A DNA stretch of 64,000 bases from Stutzerimonas nitrititolerans. Lineage in GTDB: Bacteria; Pseudomonadota; Gammaproteobacteria; Pseudomonadales; Pseudomonadaceae. The stretch lies in NCBI RefSeq assembly GCF_003696285.1, contig NZ_RFFL01000002.1, forward strand, positions 354,599 to 418,598. The letters are read 5' to 3'. The notes under the pieces were generated by a model. It did not search any database. It was given only the letters and a program-made list of their open reading frames with translations, and had not been told where the DNA came from. Shown one piece after another: positions 30,533 through 42,173 of the stretch (position 1 is the first letter of the stretch; every line of letters begins with the position of its first letter). Both the position numbers and the translations under genes were made by a program.

Positions 30533-31204
30533 CTAAGCGCCCAGCAGTTTCAGCCGCTCTTCGAGCAACGCCGGAAACCGCTTGAACCAGGTCTGGTTCA
30601 GCGGCGACGGATGCGGCAACGGATAGAGCCGGAAGCTGCGCGCCGCGCCGTCCTCGGCCTGCAGCTCGACCTCGATGGAGGCGCTGAAACGGTCCTCGCG
30701 CTGCCAGAACTGCTCGAGCCGCTGCCGCGCTGCCGCGGGCTGGTCGATACCGAACCAGAGAAAGGCTTCGCGCCCCAACGTGACGATCGCCTCGCCATGC
30801 CAGCTTTCGACCAGCAACTGGCGCATCAGCGGATGAAAGCGGCGCTTGACCTTCATCGACCAGGCCTTGTTGCCGATGGGCTTGTACGGCACGGTGTTGA
30901 TCCAGAAGAAGCGCTTGCCCAGCTCACGTCCTGCCTCGAAGTCGGGCATCGGCTCGCCGTGCAGGTAGCGATAGAGCACCTTGCGCACGATCTGCCCACC
31001 ACTGCCGATGAAGGGTTCGCCATGGCGAACCTCCTCGCGCCCCGGATCGCGGCCGAAGAAGGCAATCGGCGCATCGGCGTCGCCCAGACCGATGATCGGC
31101 TCCAGCGGATCCTTGTCGAAGTGCTGGTACACCTCGAGATCGATGCCTTCGGTTTGCGCGGCAAGCGTGCGAAAGGCCTGGCGTTGCTCCTCGTCGATCG
31201 GCAT
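30533..31204 (-). CDS. Uracil-DNA glycosylase superfamily protein
   Basis: 223 residues. The N-terminal part has IAFFGRDPGREEVRHGEPFIGSGG (about 47-70), resembling motif 1 (GEAPG or GRDPG) of family 4/5-like UDGs, followed by FFWINTVPYKPIGNKAW and a C-terminal PLPHPSPLN that resembles the catalytic HPSPxN motif. Activity on uracil is not certain because several subfamilies differ. The start at 31204 gives MPIDEEQRQAF. It lies downstream of the DUF3299 gene by 21 bases. Confidence 0.8.
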   Translation of the reverse strand: MPIDEEQRQAFRTLAAQTEGIDLEVYQHFDKDPLEPIIGLGDADAPIAFFGRDPGREEVRHGEPFIGSGGQIVRKVLYRYLHGEPMPDFEAGRELGKRFFWINTVPYKPIGNKAWSMKVKRRFHPLMRQLLVESWHGEAIVTLGREAFLWFGIDQPAAARQRLEQFWQREDRFSASIEVELQAEDGAARSFRLYPLPHPSPLNQTWFKRFPALLEERLKLLGA

Positions 31205-31225
31205 GGAATCTACTCCGGCAAGTCG

Positions 31226-31756
31226 TTACAGGTCGTCTTCCTCGACCCGCTCCACCCGTTCGGCCGAAAAGGCATAGGCCGCATCCGCCAGATCGTTGCT
31301 GACCGGTTCGACACGCAAGGTACCGTCGACCCACAGTGGCGCGTAGATATCTTCCAGCGTGATTCCCTGGGGGTAGCGCACCAGCACGATCTGGTTCGGC
31401 GGCGGTGGCGGCACGTGAATGCAGGCGCCTGGATAGGGCACCAAGAAGAACTCGGTGCTGCGCCCGCGCGCGTCGCTTTCCAGGGGTACCGGATAGCCGC
31501 CGAGGCGGATGCCCTTGCCGTCGAGCGCCGCTACGGTTTTCGCCGAGTACATCACCGCCGGCAGGCCCTCGCCCTGCTTCAGGCCGCCCTGGTCGCTGAA
31601 GCCATTGGCTTCGGGCGAGTCGTGCTCGATCTCCGGCATGGCTTCCAGCGCCTGGCGGTCCTCTTCCGGCATCAGCTCGAGCCAGTCCAGTTCGGCGGGC
31701 GCGGCCAGCGCGCTCAGCGGCAGGGCAATCAGCAGGGACAGGCAGAAACGACGCAT
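31226..31756 (-). CDS. DUF3299 periplasmic protein
   Basis: 176 residues from the ATG at 31756, where the signal peptide MRRFCLSLLIALPLSALAAP starts; starts further upstream fall inside a repeat. The mature protein carries KGIRLGGYPVPLE and FFLVPYPGACIHVPPPPPNQIVLVRYP, the DUF3299 core seen in export-linked proteins of several proteobacteria. No function known. It overlaps nothing and probably shares a transcript with the UDG-like gene. Confidence 0.82.
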   Translation of the reverse strand: MRRFCLSLLIALPLSALAAPAELDWLELMPEEDRQALEAMPEIEHDSPEANGFSDQGGLKQGEGLPAVMYSAKTVAALDGKGIRLGGYPVPLESDARGRSTEFFLVPYPGACIHVPPPPPNQIVLVRYPQGITLEDIYAPLWVDGTLRVEPVSNDLADAAYAFSAERVERVEEDDL

Positions 31757-31773
31757 GAAGCAGCACTCGATAC

Positions 31774-31830
31774 GTAGGGCCGAATTCATTCGGCCATTGA
31801 TTCACCAAGGCCGAACAAGTTCGGCCCTAC
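31774..31830. repeat. REPIN-like inverted doublet, copy 4
   Basis: GTAGGGCCGAATTCATTCGGCC, a short spacer, then GGCCGAACAAGTTCGGCCCTAC. It differs from copy 2 mainly in the spacer. It lies 18 bases upstream of the DUF3299 start, so it sits in that gene's leader. Confidence 0.88.
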
Positions 31831-31844
31831 AGTCACCGGGCAGG

Positions 31845-32096
31845 TTAATGCTTGCGGCTGGTCACCATGCCATAGATCACCAGCAGAATGATCGCGCCGA
31901 TCACCGCCCCGATGAAACCGGCGCCTTCCCCCGCCTCGTACAGGCCCAGCGCCTGGCCGCCATAGGAGGCCAGCAGGGAGCCGCCGATACCCAGCAGGAT
32001 GGTCATGATCCAGCCCATGCTGTCATTGCCGGGTTTCAGGAAGCGTGCGACCAGCCCCACGATCAGGCCGATGATGATGGTTCCGATGATGCCCAT
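31845..32096 (-). CDS. GlsB/YeaQ/YmgE family small membrane protein
   Basis: 83 residues with three hydrophobic segments and the family hallmark pattern GLIVGLVARFLKPGND and GIGGSLLASYGG. These small inner-membrane proteins are stress-associated in many bacteria (general stress or transglycosylase-associated label), with no defined activity. Confidence 0.85.
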   Translation of the reverse strand: MGIIGTIIIGLIVGLVARFLKPGNDSMGWIMTILLGIGGSLLASYGGQALGLYEAGEGAGFIGAVIGAIILLVIYGMVTSRKH

Positions 32097-32184
32097 AGGC
32101 GCTACTCCTCAGGTCCGAAGGATGGCTATCGATACCTGTATTCGGACCCGAGGCGCGCCGCACAGTTCGCTGCGCTGTCGGCGC

Positions 32185-33270
32185 TCAGTCCCGAACGATC
32201 AGCGACTCCACGGCGGTGATCTGGCGATCCAGGGTGGCGCGGTCCGGGCAACGCAGCGTGGCGTGGCCGACCTTGCGCCCGGCCTTGAACGCCTTGCCGT
32301 AGTGATGCAGGTGGCAATCCTCGATGGCGATGACCTTCGCCACTGGCGGCACTTCGCCGATGAAGTTGAGCATGGCGCTTTCGCCCAGCTTGGCGGTCGA
32401 GCCCAGCGGCAGGCCGGTGATGGCCCGCAGATGGTTCTCGAACTGGCTGCACTCGGCACCTTCGATGGTCCAGTGCCCGGAGTTGTGCACGCGCGGCGCG
32501 ATTTCGTTGGCCTTGAGCCCGCCGTCGATCTCGAAGAACTCGAAGGCCAGCACGCCGACATAATCCAGGTGCTGGAGCACGCGGCCGGCGTAATCCTCGG
32601 CCAGCGCCTGCAACGGATGGTTGCTGCTGGCCACCGAGAGCCGCAGGATGCCCGCTTCGTGGGTGTTGTGCACCAGCGGGTAGAAGCAGGTCTGGCCGTC
32701 GCGACCACGCACGGCGATCAGCGAAACCTCGCCGGTGAAGGGCACGAAGCCCTCGAGAATGCAGGGCACGCTGCCCAGCTCGGCGAAGGCATCGACCACG
32801 TCGCCCAGCTTGCGCAGCACCTTTTGGCCCTTGCCGTCGTAACCCAGGGTACGGGTCTTCAGCACCGCCGGCAGACCGATGCGCGCCACGGCGACATCGA
32901 GATCGTCCTGCGACAGGACGTCGGCGAACTCGGGTGTCGGGATGCCCAGATCCTTGAGCATGGATTTCTCGAACCAGCGATCACGGGCGATGCGCAGCGC
33001 CTCGGCACCGGGATAGACCGGCACGAACTGCGACAGGAAGGCCACCGTCTCGGCCGGCACGCTTTCGAACTCGAAGGTGACCAGATCCACCTCGTCGGCC
33101 AGTTGCCGCAGGTGATCCTGGTCGCCATAGCCGGCACGCAGATGTTCGCCCAGCGCCGCGGCGCAGGCATCCGGCGCCGGGTCGAGGAAGGCGAAATTCA
33201 TTCCCAGCGGAGTCCCCGCCAGGGCCAGCATGCGACCCAGCTGGCCGCCACCGATCACGCCGATCTTCAT
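32185..33270 (-). CDS. purK: PurK, N5-carboxyaminoimidazole ribonucleotide synthase
   Basis: 361-residue ATP-grasp enzyme converting AIR, ATP and bicarbonate to N5-CAIR in purine synthesis. N-terminus MKIGVIGGGQLGRMLALAG is the family's nucleotide-fold start; the ATP-grasp region LKTRTLGYDGKGQKVL and KANEIAPRVHNSGHWT are present. Its ATG directly abuts the purE stop (TAAATG), so the two are co-translated and channel an unstable intermediate. Confidence 0.96.
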   Translation of the reverse strand: MKIGVIGGGQLGRMLALAGTPLGMNFAFLDPAPDACAAALGEHLRAGYGDQDHLRQLADEVDLVTFEFESVPAETVAFLSQFVPVYPGAEALRIARDRWFEKSMLKDLGIPTPEFADVLSQDDLDVAVARIGLPAVLKTRTLGYDGKGQKVLRKLGDVVDAFAELGSVPCILEGFVPFTGEVSLIAVRGRDGQTCFYPLVHNTHEAGILRLSVASSNHPLQALAEDYAGRVLQHLDYVGVLAFEFFEIDGGLKANEIAPRVHNSGHWTIEGAECSQFENHLRAITGLPLGSTAKLGESAMLNFIGEVPPVAKVIAIEDCHLHHYGKAFKAGRKVGHATLRCPDRATLDRQITAVESLIVRD

Positions 33271-33762
33271 TTACGGATTCCTCGGATCGGGGTTGTCCAG
33301 CACCGTCTGCGTCTGCTCGTCGCGGAATTTCTTCAGCGCCGCATGATATTTGGGGAATTCATGGCCGATGATGCTGGCCGACAACAGCGCCGCGTTGACC
33401 GCGCCCGCCTTGCCGATGGCCAGTGTCGCGACCGGCACGCCAGCGGGCATCTGCACGATGGACAACAGCGAATCGACGCCCGAGAGCATCGACGACTGCA
33501 CCGGCACACCCAGCACCGGCAAGTGCGTCTTGGCCGCGCACATGCCCGGCAGATGCGCGGCGCCACCGGCACCGGCGATGATCACGCGCAACCCGCGCGC
33601 CTCGGCCTGCTCGGCGTACTGGAACAGCAGATCCGGTGTGCGATGCGCGGACACCACCGTGACCTCATGGGGAATCCCGAGCTTTTCCAGCATCTCGGCG
33701 GTGTGGCTGAGGGTGGACCAGTCGGACTTGGAGCCCATGATCACGCCTACCAGTGCGGTCAT
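33271..33762 (-). CDS. purE: PurE, N5-CAIR mutase
   Basis: 163 residues. Class I Pur[21 protein letters not shown] (6-25) with the substrate loop SAHRTPD (about 44-50) and [10 protein letters not shown]. It converts N5-CAIR to CAIR. It is the first gene of purEK; the leader contains a promoter-like -10 at 33875. Confidence 0.96.
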   Translation of the reverse strand: MTALVGVIMGSKSDWSTLSHTAEMLEKLGIPHEVTVVSAHRTPDLLFQYAEQAEARGLRVIIAGAGGAAHLPGMCAAKTHLPVLGVPVQSSMLSGVDSLLSIVQMPAGVPVATLAIGKAGAVNAALLSASIIGHEFPKYHAALKKFRDEQTQTVLDNPDPRNP

Positions 33763-34094
33763 CGTTGTGCCTCTTGTCGTGCGCGCGCAGCGCTACAAAA
33801 ACCAACGAGCCACACGATGAAAGCCTGGCTCGTCACAGGGTAAACCAGCGGGCTCGCTGGTTCGAAGGCGCCGAATTATACCGGAAAGCCATGCGTGTCG
33901 CGCCTGCGACTCGGCATCCGACCTGGCTCGTTCCGAGCGCTCGAAAGTATCGCGTCCGGTGGCTCGTGCGACTGTCTGGTTAGCTCAAGTTCGGTGGCGA
34001 TACAAAGGCGCTGCGAAAAGCGATAACCGGCCCACGGCAAGGAGTAGTAGCGCAGTGCGCCGAAATCGACCAACCGAACTGATCGAGCAGGCCA
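33763..34094. other. purE leader / LysR 3' intergenic region
   Basis: 332 bases without a gene. The purE-proximal part has a perfect hairpin AACCAGCG-GGCT-CGCTGGTT (33843-33862) and a TATAAT -10 on the minus strand (33875-33880). The rest, towards the LysR stop, shows nothing I can assign. Confidence 0.5.
33843..33880 (-). promoter_or_regulatory. purEK -10 element and leader hairpin
   Basis: On the minus strand TATAAT occupies 33880-33875 about 113 bases before the purE start; no good -35 lies 16-18 bases upstream. Immediately downstream in the transcript is an 8-bp perfect stem with a 4-base loop (33843-33862). It may be an operator or an RNA hairpin. Confidence 0.35.
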
Positions 34095-34997
34095 CTAACC
34101 TGCATCGGCTTCGCCCAGCCTACGCCACAGCAGCCGCACCGACGCCTTGCGCACCAGGGCGCAGCGGTACAGGCGGATTTCCAGCGGCAGACGCCAGCTG
34201 TCGTCGGCGCATTCCACCAGCTCTCCGCGCTGCAGCTCGGCAGCGATGCTCAGGCGCGGCACCCAGGCCACGCCGAGACCTTGCAGCGCCATGCTTTTCA
34301 GGCTGTCGGCCATGGCGGTTTCATACACCGTGGTGTAGCGCAGCCGACGCTGTCGCAGCAGGGCGTTGACCGAGCGGCCGAGAAAGGCGCCAGCGCTATA
34401 GGCCAGCAGCGGCACGCTCTGGCCGCCGTTCAGGTCGAACAGCGCACGGCCCCGATCATCCACGGCGCAGACCGGCAGCATCTCGCTGTCGGCCAGGTGC
34501 AGAGATGGAAAGATATCCGCATCCAGCTGCAGCGCGGCATCGGGATCGTGATAGGCCAGCATCAGGTCGCAGGCGCCTTCACGCAGGGCGTGCACCGCGT
34601 CGCCCACGTTGGTCGCCATCAGCCGCGTGCTGGGGGTCAGGCCCAGTTCGCGCAGGCTGGCGATCCATTGCGGAAAGAAACCCAGCGCCAGCGAATGCGC
34701 GGCGGATATCTGCAGAACCTCGCCCTGTTGCCCTTCCAGATGATGCAGATGGCGCAGCACCTCGCCCAGTTGCTCCACCAGACTGCGCGCGGTGATGAGG
34801 AACAACTGGCCGGCCTCGGTCAGCTCCACCGGCGTACGCGAACGATTCACCAGGGTCAGCCCCAGGGTGTTTTCCAGGCTGCGGATGCGCCGGCTGAACG
34901 CCGGCTGGGTGACGAAGCGGCGCTCGGCCGCCTGGGAAAAGCTGCGAGTCGCGGCCAGGGCGACGAAATCTTCCAGCCATTTGGTCTCGATGTTCAT
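34095..34997 (-). CDS. LysR-family regulator (HypT/YjiE-like)
   Basis: 300 residues. HTH at residues 1-65 (WLEDFVALAATRSFSQAAERRFVTQPAFSRRIRSLENTLG), then a substrate-binding domain. The wording KWLEDFVALAATRSFSQAAERR resembles HypT-type regulators that respond to oxidants, though that role is inference. It is divergent from aspA (about 160 bases between starts) and is the likely regulator of aspartase, as in PA5428/PA5429 (memory). Confidence 0.82.
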   Translation of the reverse strand: MNIETKWLEDFVALAATRSFSQAAERRFVTQPAFSRRIRSLENTLGLTLVNRSRTPVELTEAGQLFLITARSLVEQLGEVLRHLHHLEGQQGEVLQISAAHSLALGFFPQWIASLRELGLTPSTRLMATNVGDAVHALREGACDLMLAYHDPDAALQLDADIFPSLHLADSEMLPVCAVDDRGRALFDLNGGQSVPLLAYSAGAFLGRSVNALLRQRRLRYTTVYETAMADSLKSMALQGLGVAWVPRLSIAAELQRGELVECADDSWRLPLEIRLYRCALVRKASVRLLWRRLGEADAG

Positions 34998-35159
34998 TCC
35001 GGCTCCAGCGATAGCGCTCGTCTGCCCTCGAGCGTCACGGCAACATTATGCCGATCGTGCATGGATCAGCGATTAACGGCATTGGCCGGCCCGGCCGCGA
35101 AAGGCCTATGGTAGCGGGCATCGCGGCCACGACCGCTTTTCTTCGGATAATGGAACATC

Positions 35160-36584
<1,425 letters not shown>

Positions 36585-36624
36585 TCCGCTTCGCCGACCG
36601 ACAGGTTCTTCAGGCTGGTTCTCC

Positions 36625-36650
36625 CGGGATGGCTTCGGCCATCCCGCTTT
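36625..36650 (+). terminator. aspA terminator
   Basis: A 9-bp perfect stem CGGGATGGC/GCCATCCCG capped by a TTCG tetraloop and followed by CTTTCGTT. The UUCG loop gives exceptional stability. Confidence 0.85.
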
Positions 36651-36754
36651 CGTTCGCGTCGCCAAGCCCGGTTTCATCATCGACTCGCTGGAAATGGCGC
36701 CGACAACGGCTCAATATCCTCCAGCCTGGAGCCATTTCGCTCGGAGAAACCGCC

Positions 36755-37387
36755 ATGTACTTGCCCACCGCCTTCCGCCAGGACGACCTCGCCGAGCTGC
36801 ACGCGCAGATCCGCGCCAACCCCTTCGCCCTGCTCGCCAGTGCCGGCAGCGAGGGCGTGCAGGCCAATCACCTGCCCTTGCTGCTGGAGCCTGAAGAAGG
36901 CGAGTTCGGCACGCTCTACGGCCACTTCGCCCGGGCCAATCCGCATTGGCGTGAGCTGCAGGGCGGCGGCGAGGCGCTGGCGGTATTCTCCGGCCCGGAC
37001 GCCTACGTCAGCCCCGGCTGGTATCCGGCCAAGGTCGAGCATGGCAAGGTGGTGCCGACCTGGAACTACATCGCCGTGCACGCCCGCGGCCCGGTCGAGC
37101 TGATCGAGGACCCCGAGCGCCTGCTGCAGATCGTCAGCCGTCTCAGCGATCACCACGAGACGGGGCGCCCGCAACCCTGGGCGGTGAGCGATGCGCCACG
37201 CGAGTACCTCGACACGATGCTGCGCGCCATCGTCGGCTTCGCCCTGCCGATCCGCCGTCTTGAAGGCAAGTGGAAGCTGAGCCAGAACCGCTCCGCCGCC
37301 GACCAGGCCGGCGTGCGCGATGGCTTGACCGCCTCGCCCCATCCGCGCGAACAGACCCTGGCCGCGCACATGGCTCAAGAAGGATGA
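36755..37387 (+). CDS. PaiB-like FMN-binding protein
   Basis: 210 residues of the FMN-binding split-barrel family that includes PaiB, a negative regulator of protease and sporulation genes in Bacillus. Recognisable blocks are FALLASAGSEGVQANHLPLLL (about 25-46) and ISPGWYP-like YVSPGWYPAKVEHGKVVPTWNY. CGGAGAAACCGCC precedes the ATG. The stop overlaps an ATG of the downstream GNAT gene. Whether it regulates transcription here is unknown. Confidence 0.83.
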   Translation: MYLPTAFRQDDLAELHAQIRANPFALLASAGSEGVQANHLPLLLEPEEGEFGTLYGHFARANPHWRELQGGGEALAVFSGPDAYVSPGWYPAKVEHGKVVPTWNYIAVHARGPVELIEDPERLLQIVSRLSDHHETGRPQPWAVSDAPREYLDTMLRAIVGFALPIRRLEGKWKLSQNRSAADQAGVRDGLTASPHPREQTLAAHMAQEG

Positions 37388-37392
37388 CTCCT

Positions 37393-37836
37393 ATGGCCGA
37401 CATCCGCCCGCTGACCGCTGACGACCACGCCGCCTGGTTGCCGCTCTGGCAGGATTACCAGCGCTTCTACAACAGCCGGATTCCGGAGGCCGCCAGCGCC
37501 CTGACCTGGCAGCGCTTCCTCGACCCGACCGAGCCGATGCACGCGGCGCTGGCCTGGCGCGACGGCGAGGCCGTGGGCCTGGTGCACTGGATTTTCCACC
37601 GCAGCTGCTGGACCACCGGTGACTACTGCTACCTGCAGGATCTTTTCGTCGCGCAGAGCATTCGCGGCGGCGGTATCGGCCGGGCGCTGATCGAGCACGT
37701 CTACGTCGAGGCAGAGGCGGCCGGCGCTGCGCGGGTGCACTGGCTGACGCAGGAAACCAACTACCCGGGCCGCATGCTCTACGATCGCATCGCCGAGCGC
37801 TCCGGCTTTATCCAGTACCGAAAGCTGCTCGGCTGA
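37393..37836 (+). CDS. GNAT-family N-acetyltransferase
   Basis: 147 residues from the ATG at 37393, preceded by AAGGATG; an ATG at 37384 overlapping the paiB stop would add 3 residues. Acetyl-CoA binding site: QSIRGGGIGRALIEHV (about 80-95), the R/Q-x-x-G-x-G/A loop. Closely packed after a PaiB-like gene. In Bacillus, PaiA, a polyamine acetyltransferase of this superfamily, is the partner of PaiB; the analogy is inference. Confidence 0.82.
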   Translation: MADIRPLTADDHAAWLPLWQDYQRFYNSRIPEAASALTWQRFLDPTEPMHAALAWRDGEAVGLVHWIFHRSCWTTGDYCYLQDLFVAQSIRGGGIGRALIEHVYVEAEAAGAARVHWLTQETNYPGRMLYDRIAERSGFIQYRKLLG

Positions 37837-37840
37837 GGCC

Positions 37841-38662
37841 TCACTCGATCTCGAACAGGCCGTCGCGAATGCGCGCAGCGGCCAGCCGCTGGCGGATATC
37901 GTCGTCGATGCGCGGATCGTCCGGCTCGTAGAGCATCACCTGCCGATAGGCCATGACCCGGTTGATCTCGGTGCCCAGGTATTCCCAGACCACCCGAGTG
38001 CAGGCCGGGGTGCGCCTGTCGCCGCTGGAGACACCGGCCTTCAGGCCATTCAGCCGGCTGATGCGGCTCTTGAAACTGGGAATCAGGATGGTCTGGCTCA
38101 TCTCGTTGCCGGTCAGCGATTCGTAGTCGACCAGAAACAGCCGGTCCTGCAGATAGAAGGCGGCGCCCAGATAACGGCAACGCACCACGCCCTCCTCGGC
38201 CCCGCCACTGTCCGCGCGCGAGGCCTCCTGACGTTCCTGACGCTCGAAGAGGAAGTTGCCGCGCTCCTCGCGCAGGTGCACCAGCGACTGCAGCACGTAG
38301 CCCGGCACCGACAGGCAGTTGGCGTATTCGAAGTAGTAGCCGCAATAGCGCGACAGACTGCCGGCGCTTTCGCGCAGCGGCTGCAGCATCTCCAGCAAGG
38401 GATCGTTGGCCACCGGCTGGTCGGGGCCGTGGTTGCGCATCCCGATCAGCTGCGCGAACTGCTCGCTGGGCAGGCCCAGCTCATAGGCCTCGACGCCGAA
38501 GAAGTCGCAGATACGCTTGAGATTGTGCGCCGTGGGCCGGCTCTGCCCGCTGAGGTATTTGTTGAACTGGCCGCGATTGATCGCCAGCTTGCGGCACACC
38601 TCGGCGATGGAGCGGTAGTGGCTGCAGAGCAGCTTGAGATTGGCGCCCAGGTAGTGGGACAT
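37841..38662 (-). CDS. HTH (XRE/Cro-type) regulator with unknown C-terminal domain
   Basis: 273 residues. The N-terminal HTH is at about 14-60 (YRSIAEVCRKLAINRGQFNKYLSGQSRPTAHNLKRICDFFGVE). The rest is a globular domain of about 200 residues with aromatic-rich segments (YCGYYFEYANCLSVPGYVL, YLGAAFYLQDRLFLVDYESLTG) that suggests ligand or protein sensing. Divergent from the AGCS symporter, so it probably controls it. Family of the C-terminal domain not recognised. Confidence 0.75.
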   Translation of the reverse strand: MSHYLGANLKLLCSHYRSIAEVCRKLAINRGQFNKYLSGQSRPTAHNLKRICDFFGVEAYELGLPSEQFAQLIGMRNHGPDQPVANDPLLEMLQPLRESAGSLSRYCGYYFEYANCLSVPGYVLQSLVHLREERGNFLFERQERQEASRADSGGAEEGVVRCRYLGAAFYLQDRLFLVDYESLTGNEMSQTILIPSFKSRISRLNGLKAGVSSGDRRTPACTRVVWEYLGTEINRVMAYRQVMLYEPDDPRIDDDIRQRLAAARIRDGLFEIE

Positions 38663-38816
38663 GGGGTTGTTCTCGGTGATGCGAGTGACGCGATTCTAGC
38701 ATCAGTTCGCGTCAGTTCGCCGCGACCTGCGCAATTGAATGCGCGACTTCGCTACCGGACCATTTGCCGATCGCCCTTGCGCGACCCTTTTCCAAGAACA
38801 AGAGAGACTCCCCGCC

Positions 38817-40256
<1,440 letters not shown>

Positions 40257-40281
40257 GCGCCGGACCGTTGCGTTACGGTGT

Positions 40282-40305
40282 GGCTGGCCGGACGATCGGC
40301 CAGCC
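40282..40305 (+). terminator. Hairpin between AGCS symporter and asparaginase genes
   Basis: A 9-bp stem GGCTGGCCG/CGGCCAGCC around a 6-base loop, without a T-run. It may weaken read-through into the asparaginase gene. Confidence 0.45.
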
Positions 40306-40386
40306 GCTAGGATCGGACACCAGCGCACATCGCCGAACCGCGCCAGGCAAGAGCGCCCGGCCAGCCAGACCGACAAGGGAACAACC

Positions 40387-41379
40387 GTGACTAGACCTGC
40401 ACAGTGCCTGCTGGTGCTCTATACCGGCGGCACCATCGGCATGCAGCTGGGTGACCAGGGGCTGATGCCGGCGACCGGTTTCGAGGCGCGCATGCGCGAC
40501 CGCCAGGCGCGGGACGGCCAGAAGCTGCCGAGCTGGTATTTCCGCGAACTGCTACCGCCCATCGACAGCGCCTCCATGAATCAGCGCAACTGGCTGGAAA
40601 TGGCGGCCAGCATCCGCGAGGAAGTGGACGCCGGACGCTGCGACGGGGTCTTGCTACTGCACGGCACCGATACCCTCGCCTACAGTGCCGCGGCCTTGAG
40701 CTTCCTGCTCCTCGGCTTGCCGGTGCCGGTGCTGCTGACCGGTTCGATGCGGCCGGCGGGCACGCCGGACAGCGACGCCTGGGCCAACCTGTTCGGCGCC
40801 ATGCAGGCGCTGCACCAGGGCCTCGAGCCCGGCGTGCAGGTCTATTTCCACGGCAAGCTGATGCATGGTGCGCGCCTGACCAAGCTGGGCGCCGCCGAAC
40901 TCGATGCCTTCGCCGTATTGCCGCGCCCGCGCACGGGGCCGCGCGCGCCGGCCATCGCCTCGGCGCTGGATTATCACCAACCGCGCCGGCCGGTCAGCCT
41001 GGCGGTGCTACCGCTCTATCCCGGCATCCAGGCCGCCCAGGTGCAGGCGTTGCTCGACAGCGGCGTGCGCGGCCTGGTGCTCGAGTGCTACGGCAGCGGC
41101 ACCGGGCCGGCCGACGATGCCGCGCTGCTGGCGACGCTGACCGCCGCCCGCCAGCGCGGCGTGGTGCTGGTCGCCATCAGCCAGTGCCCGCAGGGTCATG
41201 TGGAGTTCGGCATCTATGCCGCGGGCAGCCAGCTGGCCGCTACCGGGCTGGTCTCGGCGGGCGGCATGACCCGCGAAGCCGCGCTCGGCAAGCTGTTCGC
41301 CCTGCTCGGCGCGGGGCTCGATCAGGCGCAGGTGGAACACTGGTTCGCCCTGGATCTGTGCGGCGAGCGGGCCGACTGA
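40387..41379 (+). CDS. Cytoplasmic asparaginase
   Basis: 330 residues. The start is GTG at 40387 with AAGGGA 7 bases upstream; the next Met would remove the catalytic segment. Nucleophile Thr13 lies in LYTGGTIGM and the second catalytic block is LLHGTDTLAYSA (about 88-99). There is no signal peptide, as for type I enzymes. Hydrolyses asparagine to aspartate, which aspartase (35160) could convert to fumarate. Confidence 0.88.
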   Translation: MTRPAQCLLVLYTGGTIGMQLGDQGLMPATGFEARMRDRQARDGQKLPSWYFRELLPPIDSASMNQRNWLEMAASIREEVDAGRCDGVLLLHGTDTLAYSAAALSFLLLGLPVPVLLTGSMRPAGTPDSDAWANLFGAMQALHQGLEPGVQVYFHGKLMHGARLTKLGAAELDAFAVLPRPRTGPRAPAIASALDYHQPRRPVSLAVLPLYPGIQAAQVQALLDSGVRGLVLECYGSGTGPADDAALLATLTAARQRGVVLVAISQCPQGHVEFGIYAAGSQLAATGLVSAGGMTREAALGKLFALLGAGLDQAQVEHWFALDLCGERAD

Positions 41380-41389
41380 GCGCGGGCCT

Positions 41390-42097
41390 TCAGTCCTGGT
41401 CCGGGTGGTAGCGTGGCTTGGGCGTCGCCATCGGCACGGGGCCATCACCGATCGGGCGGAACTCCCCGCGGTCGGCGTCATAGGCGAGGATCTCGCTGGT
41501 CTCGATGTCGTACACCCAGCCGTGGATGAACAGCTGCCCTGCCGCCAGGCGTGCCGCCACCGAGGGGTGCGTACGCAGGTGGTCTAACTGCGCCACCACG
41601 TTCTCCTTGGTCAGGATGCCCAGGGTGTTGTGATCGGCGCAGCCGCAATTGCGCTCGACCACGGTCTTCGCCACTTCCGAATGCAGCAGCCAGGCCTTGA
41701 CGGTCGGCATGCGGCGAAGCTCGGCGGGGTTGAGCACGGCCTTCATCGCGCCGCAATCGGAATGGCCGCAGATGATGATGTGCTGCACGCCGAGCGCCAT
41801 CACGGCGAACTCGATGGCCGTCGACACGCCGCCGTTCATCTGGCCATAGGGCGGCACGACGTTGCCGACGTTACGGGTGACGAACAGATCGCCCGGCGAG
41901 CTCTGGGTGATCAGCTCGGGAATGATCCGCGAATCGGCACAGGTGATAAACATGGCCCGGGGTTTCTGCTCGTGGGCCAGTTTCTTGAACAGCTCGCGCT
42001 GGTCGGGGTAGACCTCCTCGCGAAAGCGTCTGATGCCGCCGATGATCTGGTCGAGCGCCTCCTGCGCGGTTTCCGTGGGCTTCGCTGGTTCGCTCAT
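41390..42097 (-). CDS. Beta-type carbonic anhydrase
   Basis: 235 residues. Zinc ligands C53, H112 and C115 are in ITCADSRIIP and ICGHSDCGAMKA, with the D55/R57 dyad. Interconverts CO2 and bicarbonate. It lies just after the pyruvate carboxylase genes on the same strand but behind a strong terminator (42138-42162), so it probably has its own promoter. Bicarbonate supply to pyruvate carboxylase is a plausible link. Confidence 0.93.
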   Translation of the reverse strand: MSEPAKPTETAQEALDQIIGGIRRFREEVYPDQRELFKKLAHEQKPRAMFITCADSRIIPELITQSSPGDLFVTRNVGNVVPPYGQMNGGVSTAIEFAVMALGVQHIIICGHSDCGAMKAVLNPAELRRMPTVKAWLLHSEVAKTVVERNCGCADHNTLGILTKENVVAQLDHLRTHPSVAARLAAGQLFIHGWVYDIETSEILAYDADRGEFRPIGDGPVPMATPKPRYHPDQD

Positions 42098-42137
42098 ATG
42101 GGTTCTCTTCGACTGTACTGCTGGCCATGAAGGCCGG

Positions 42138-42162
42138 AAAAAAAGGGAGCCTTGCGGCTCCC
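42138..42162 (-). terminator. Terminator after pyruvate carboxylase subunit B gene
   Basis: On the minus strand: GGGAGCC-GCAA-GGCTCCC followed by TTTTTTT. A textbook intrinsic terminator 12 bases after the stop codon. Confidence 0.93.
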
Positions 42163-42173
42163 AGGGGACAAAC

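Noticed and set aside
33763..34094. A tRNA gene in the purE-LysR gap
   Set aside because: A GGTTCGAAG segment looks like a T-loop but no acceptor, anticodon arm or CCA-proximal pairing fits around it.
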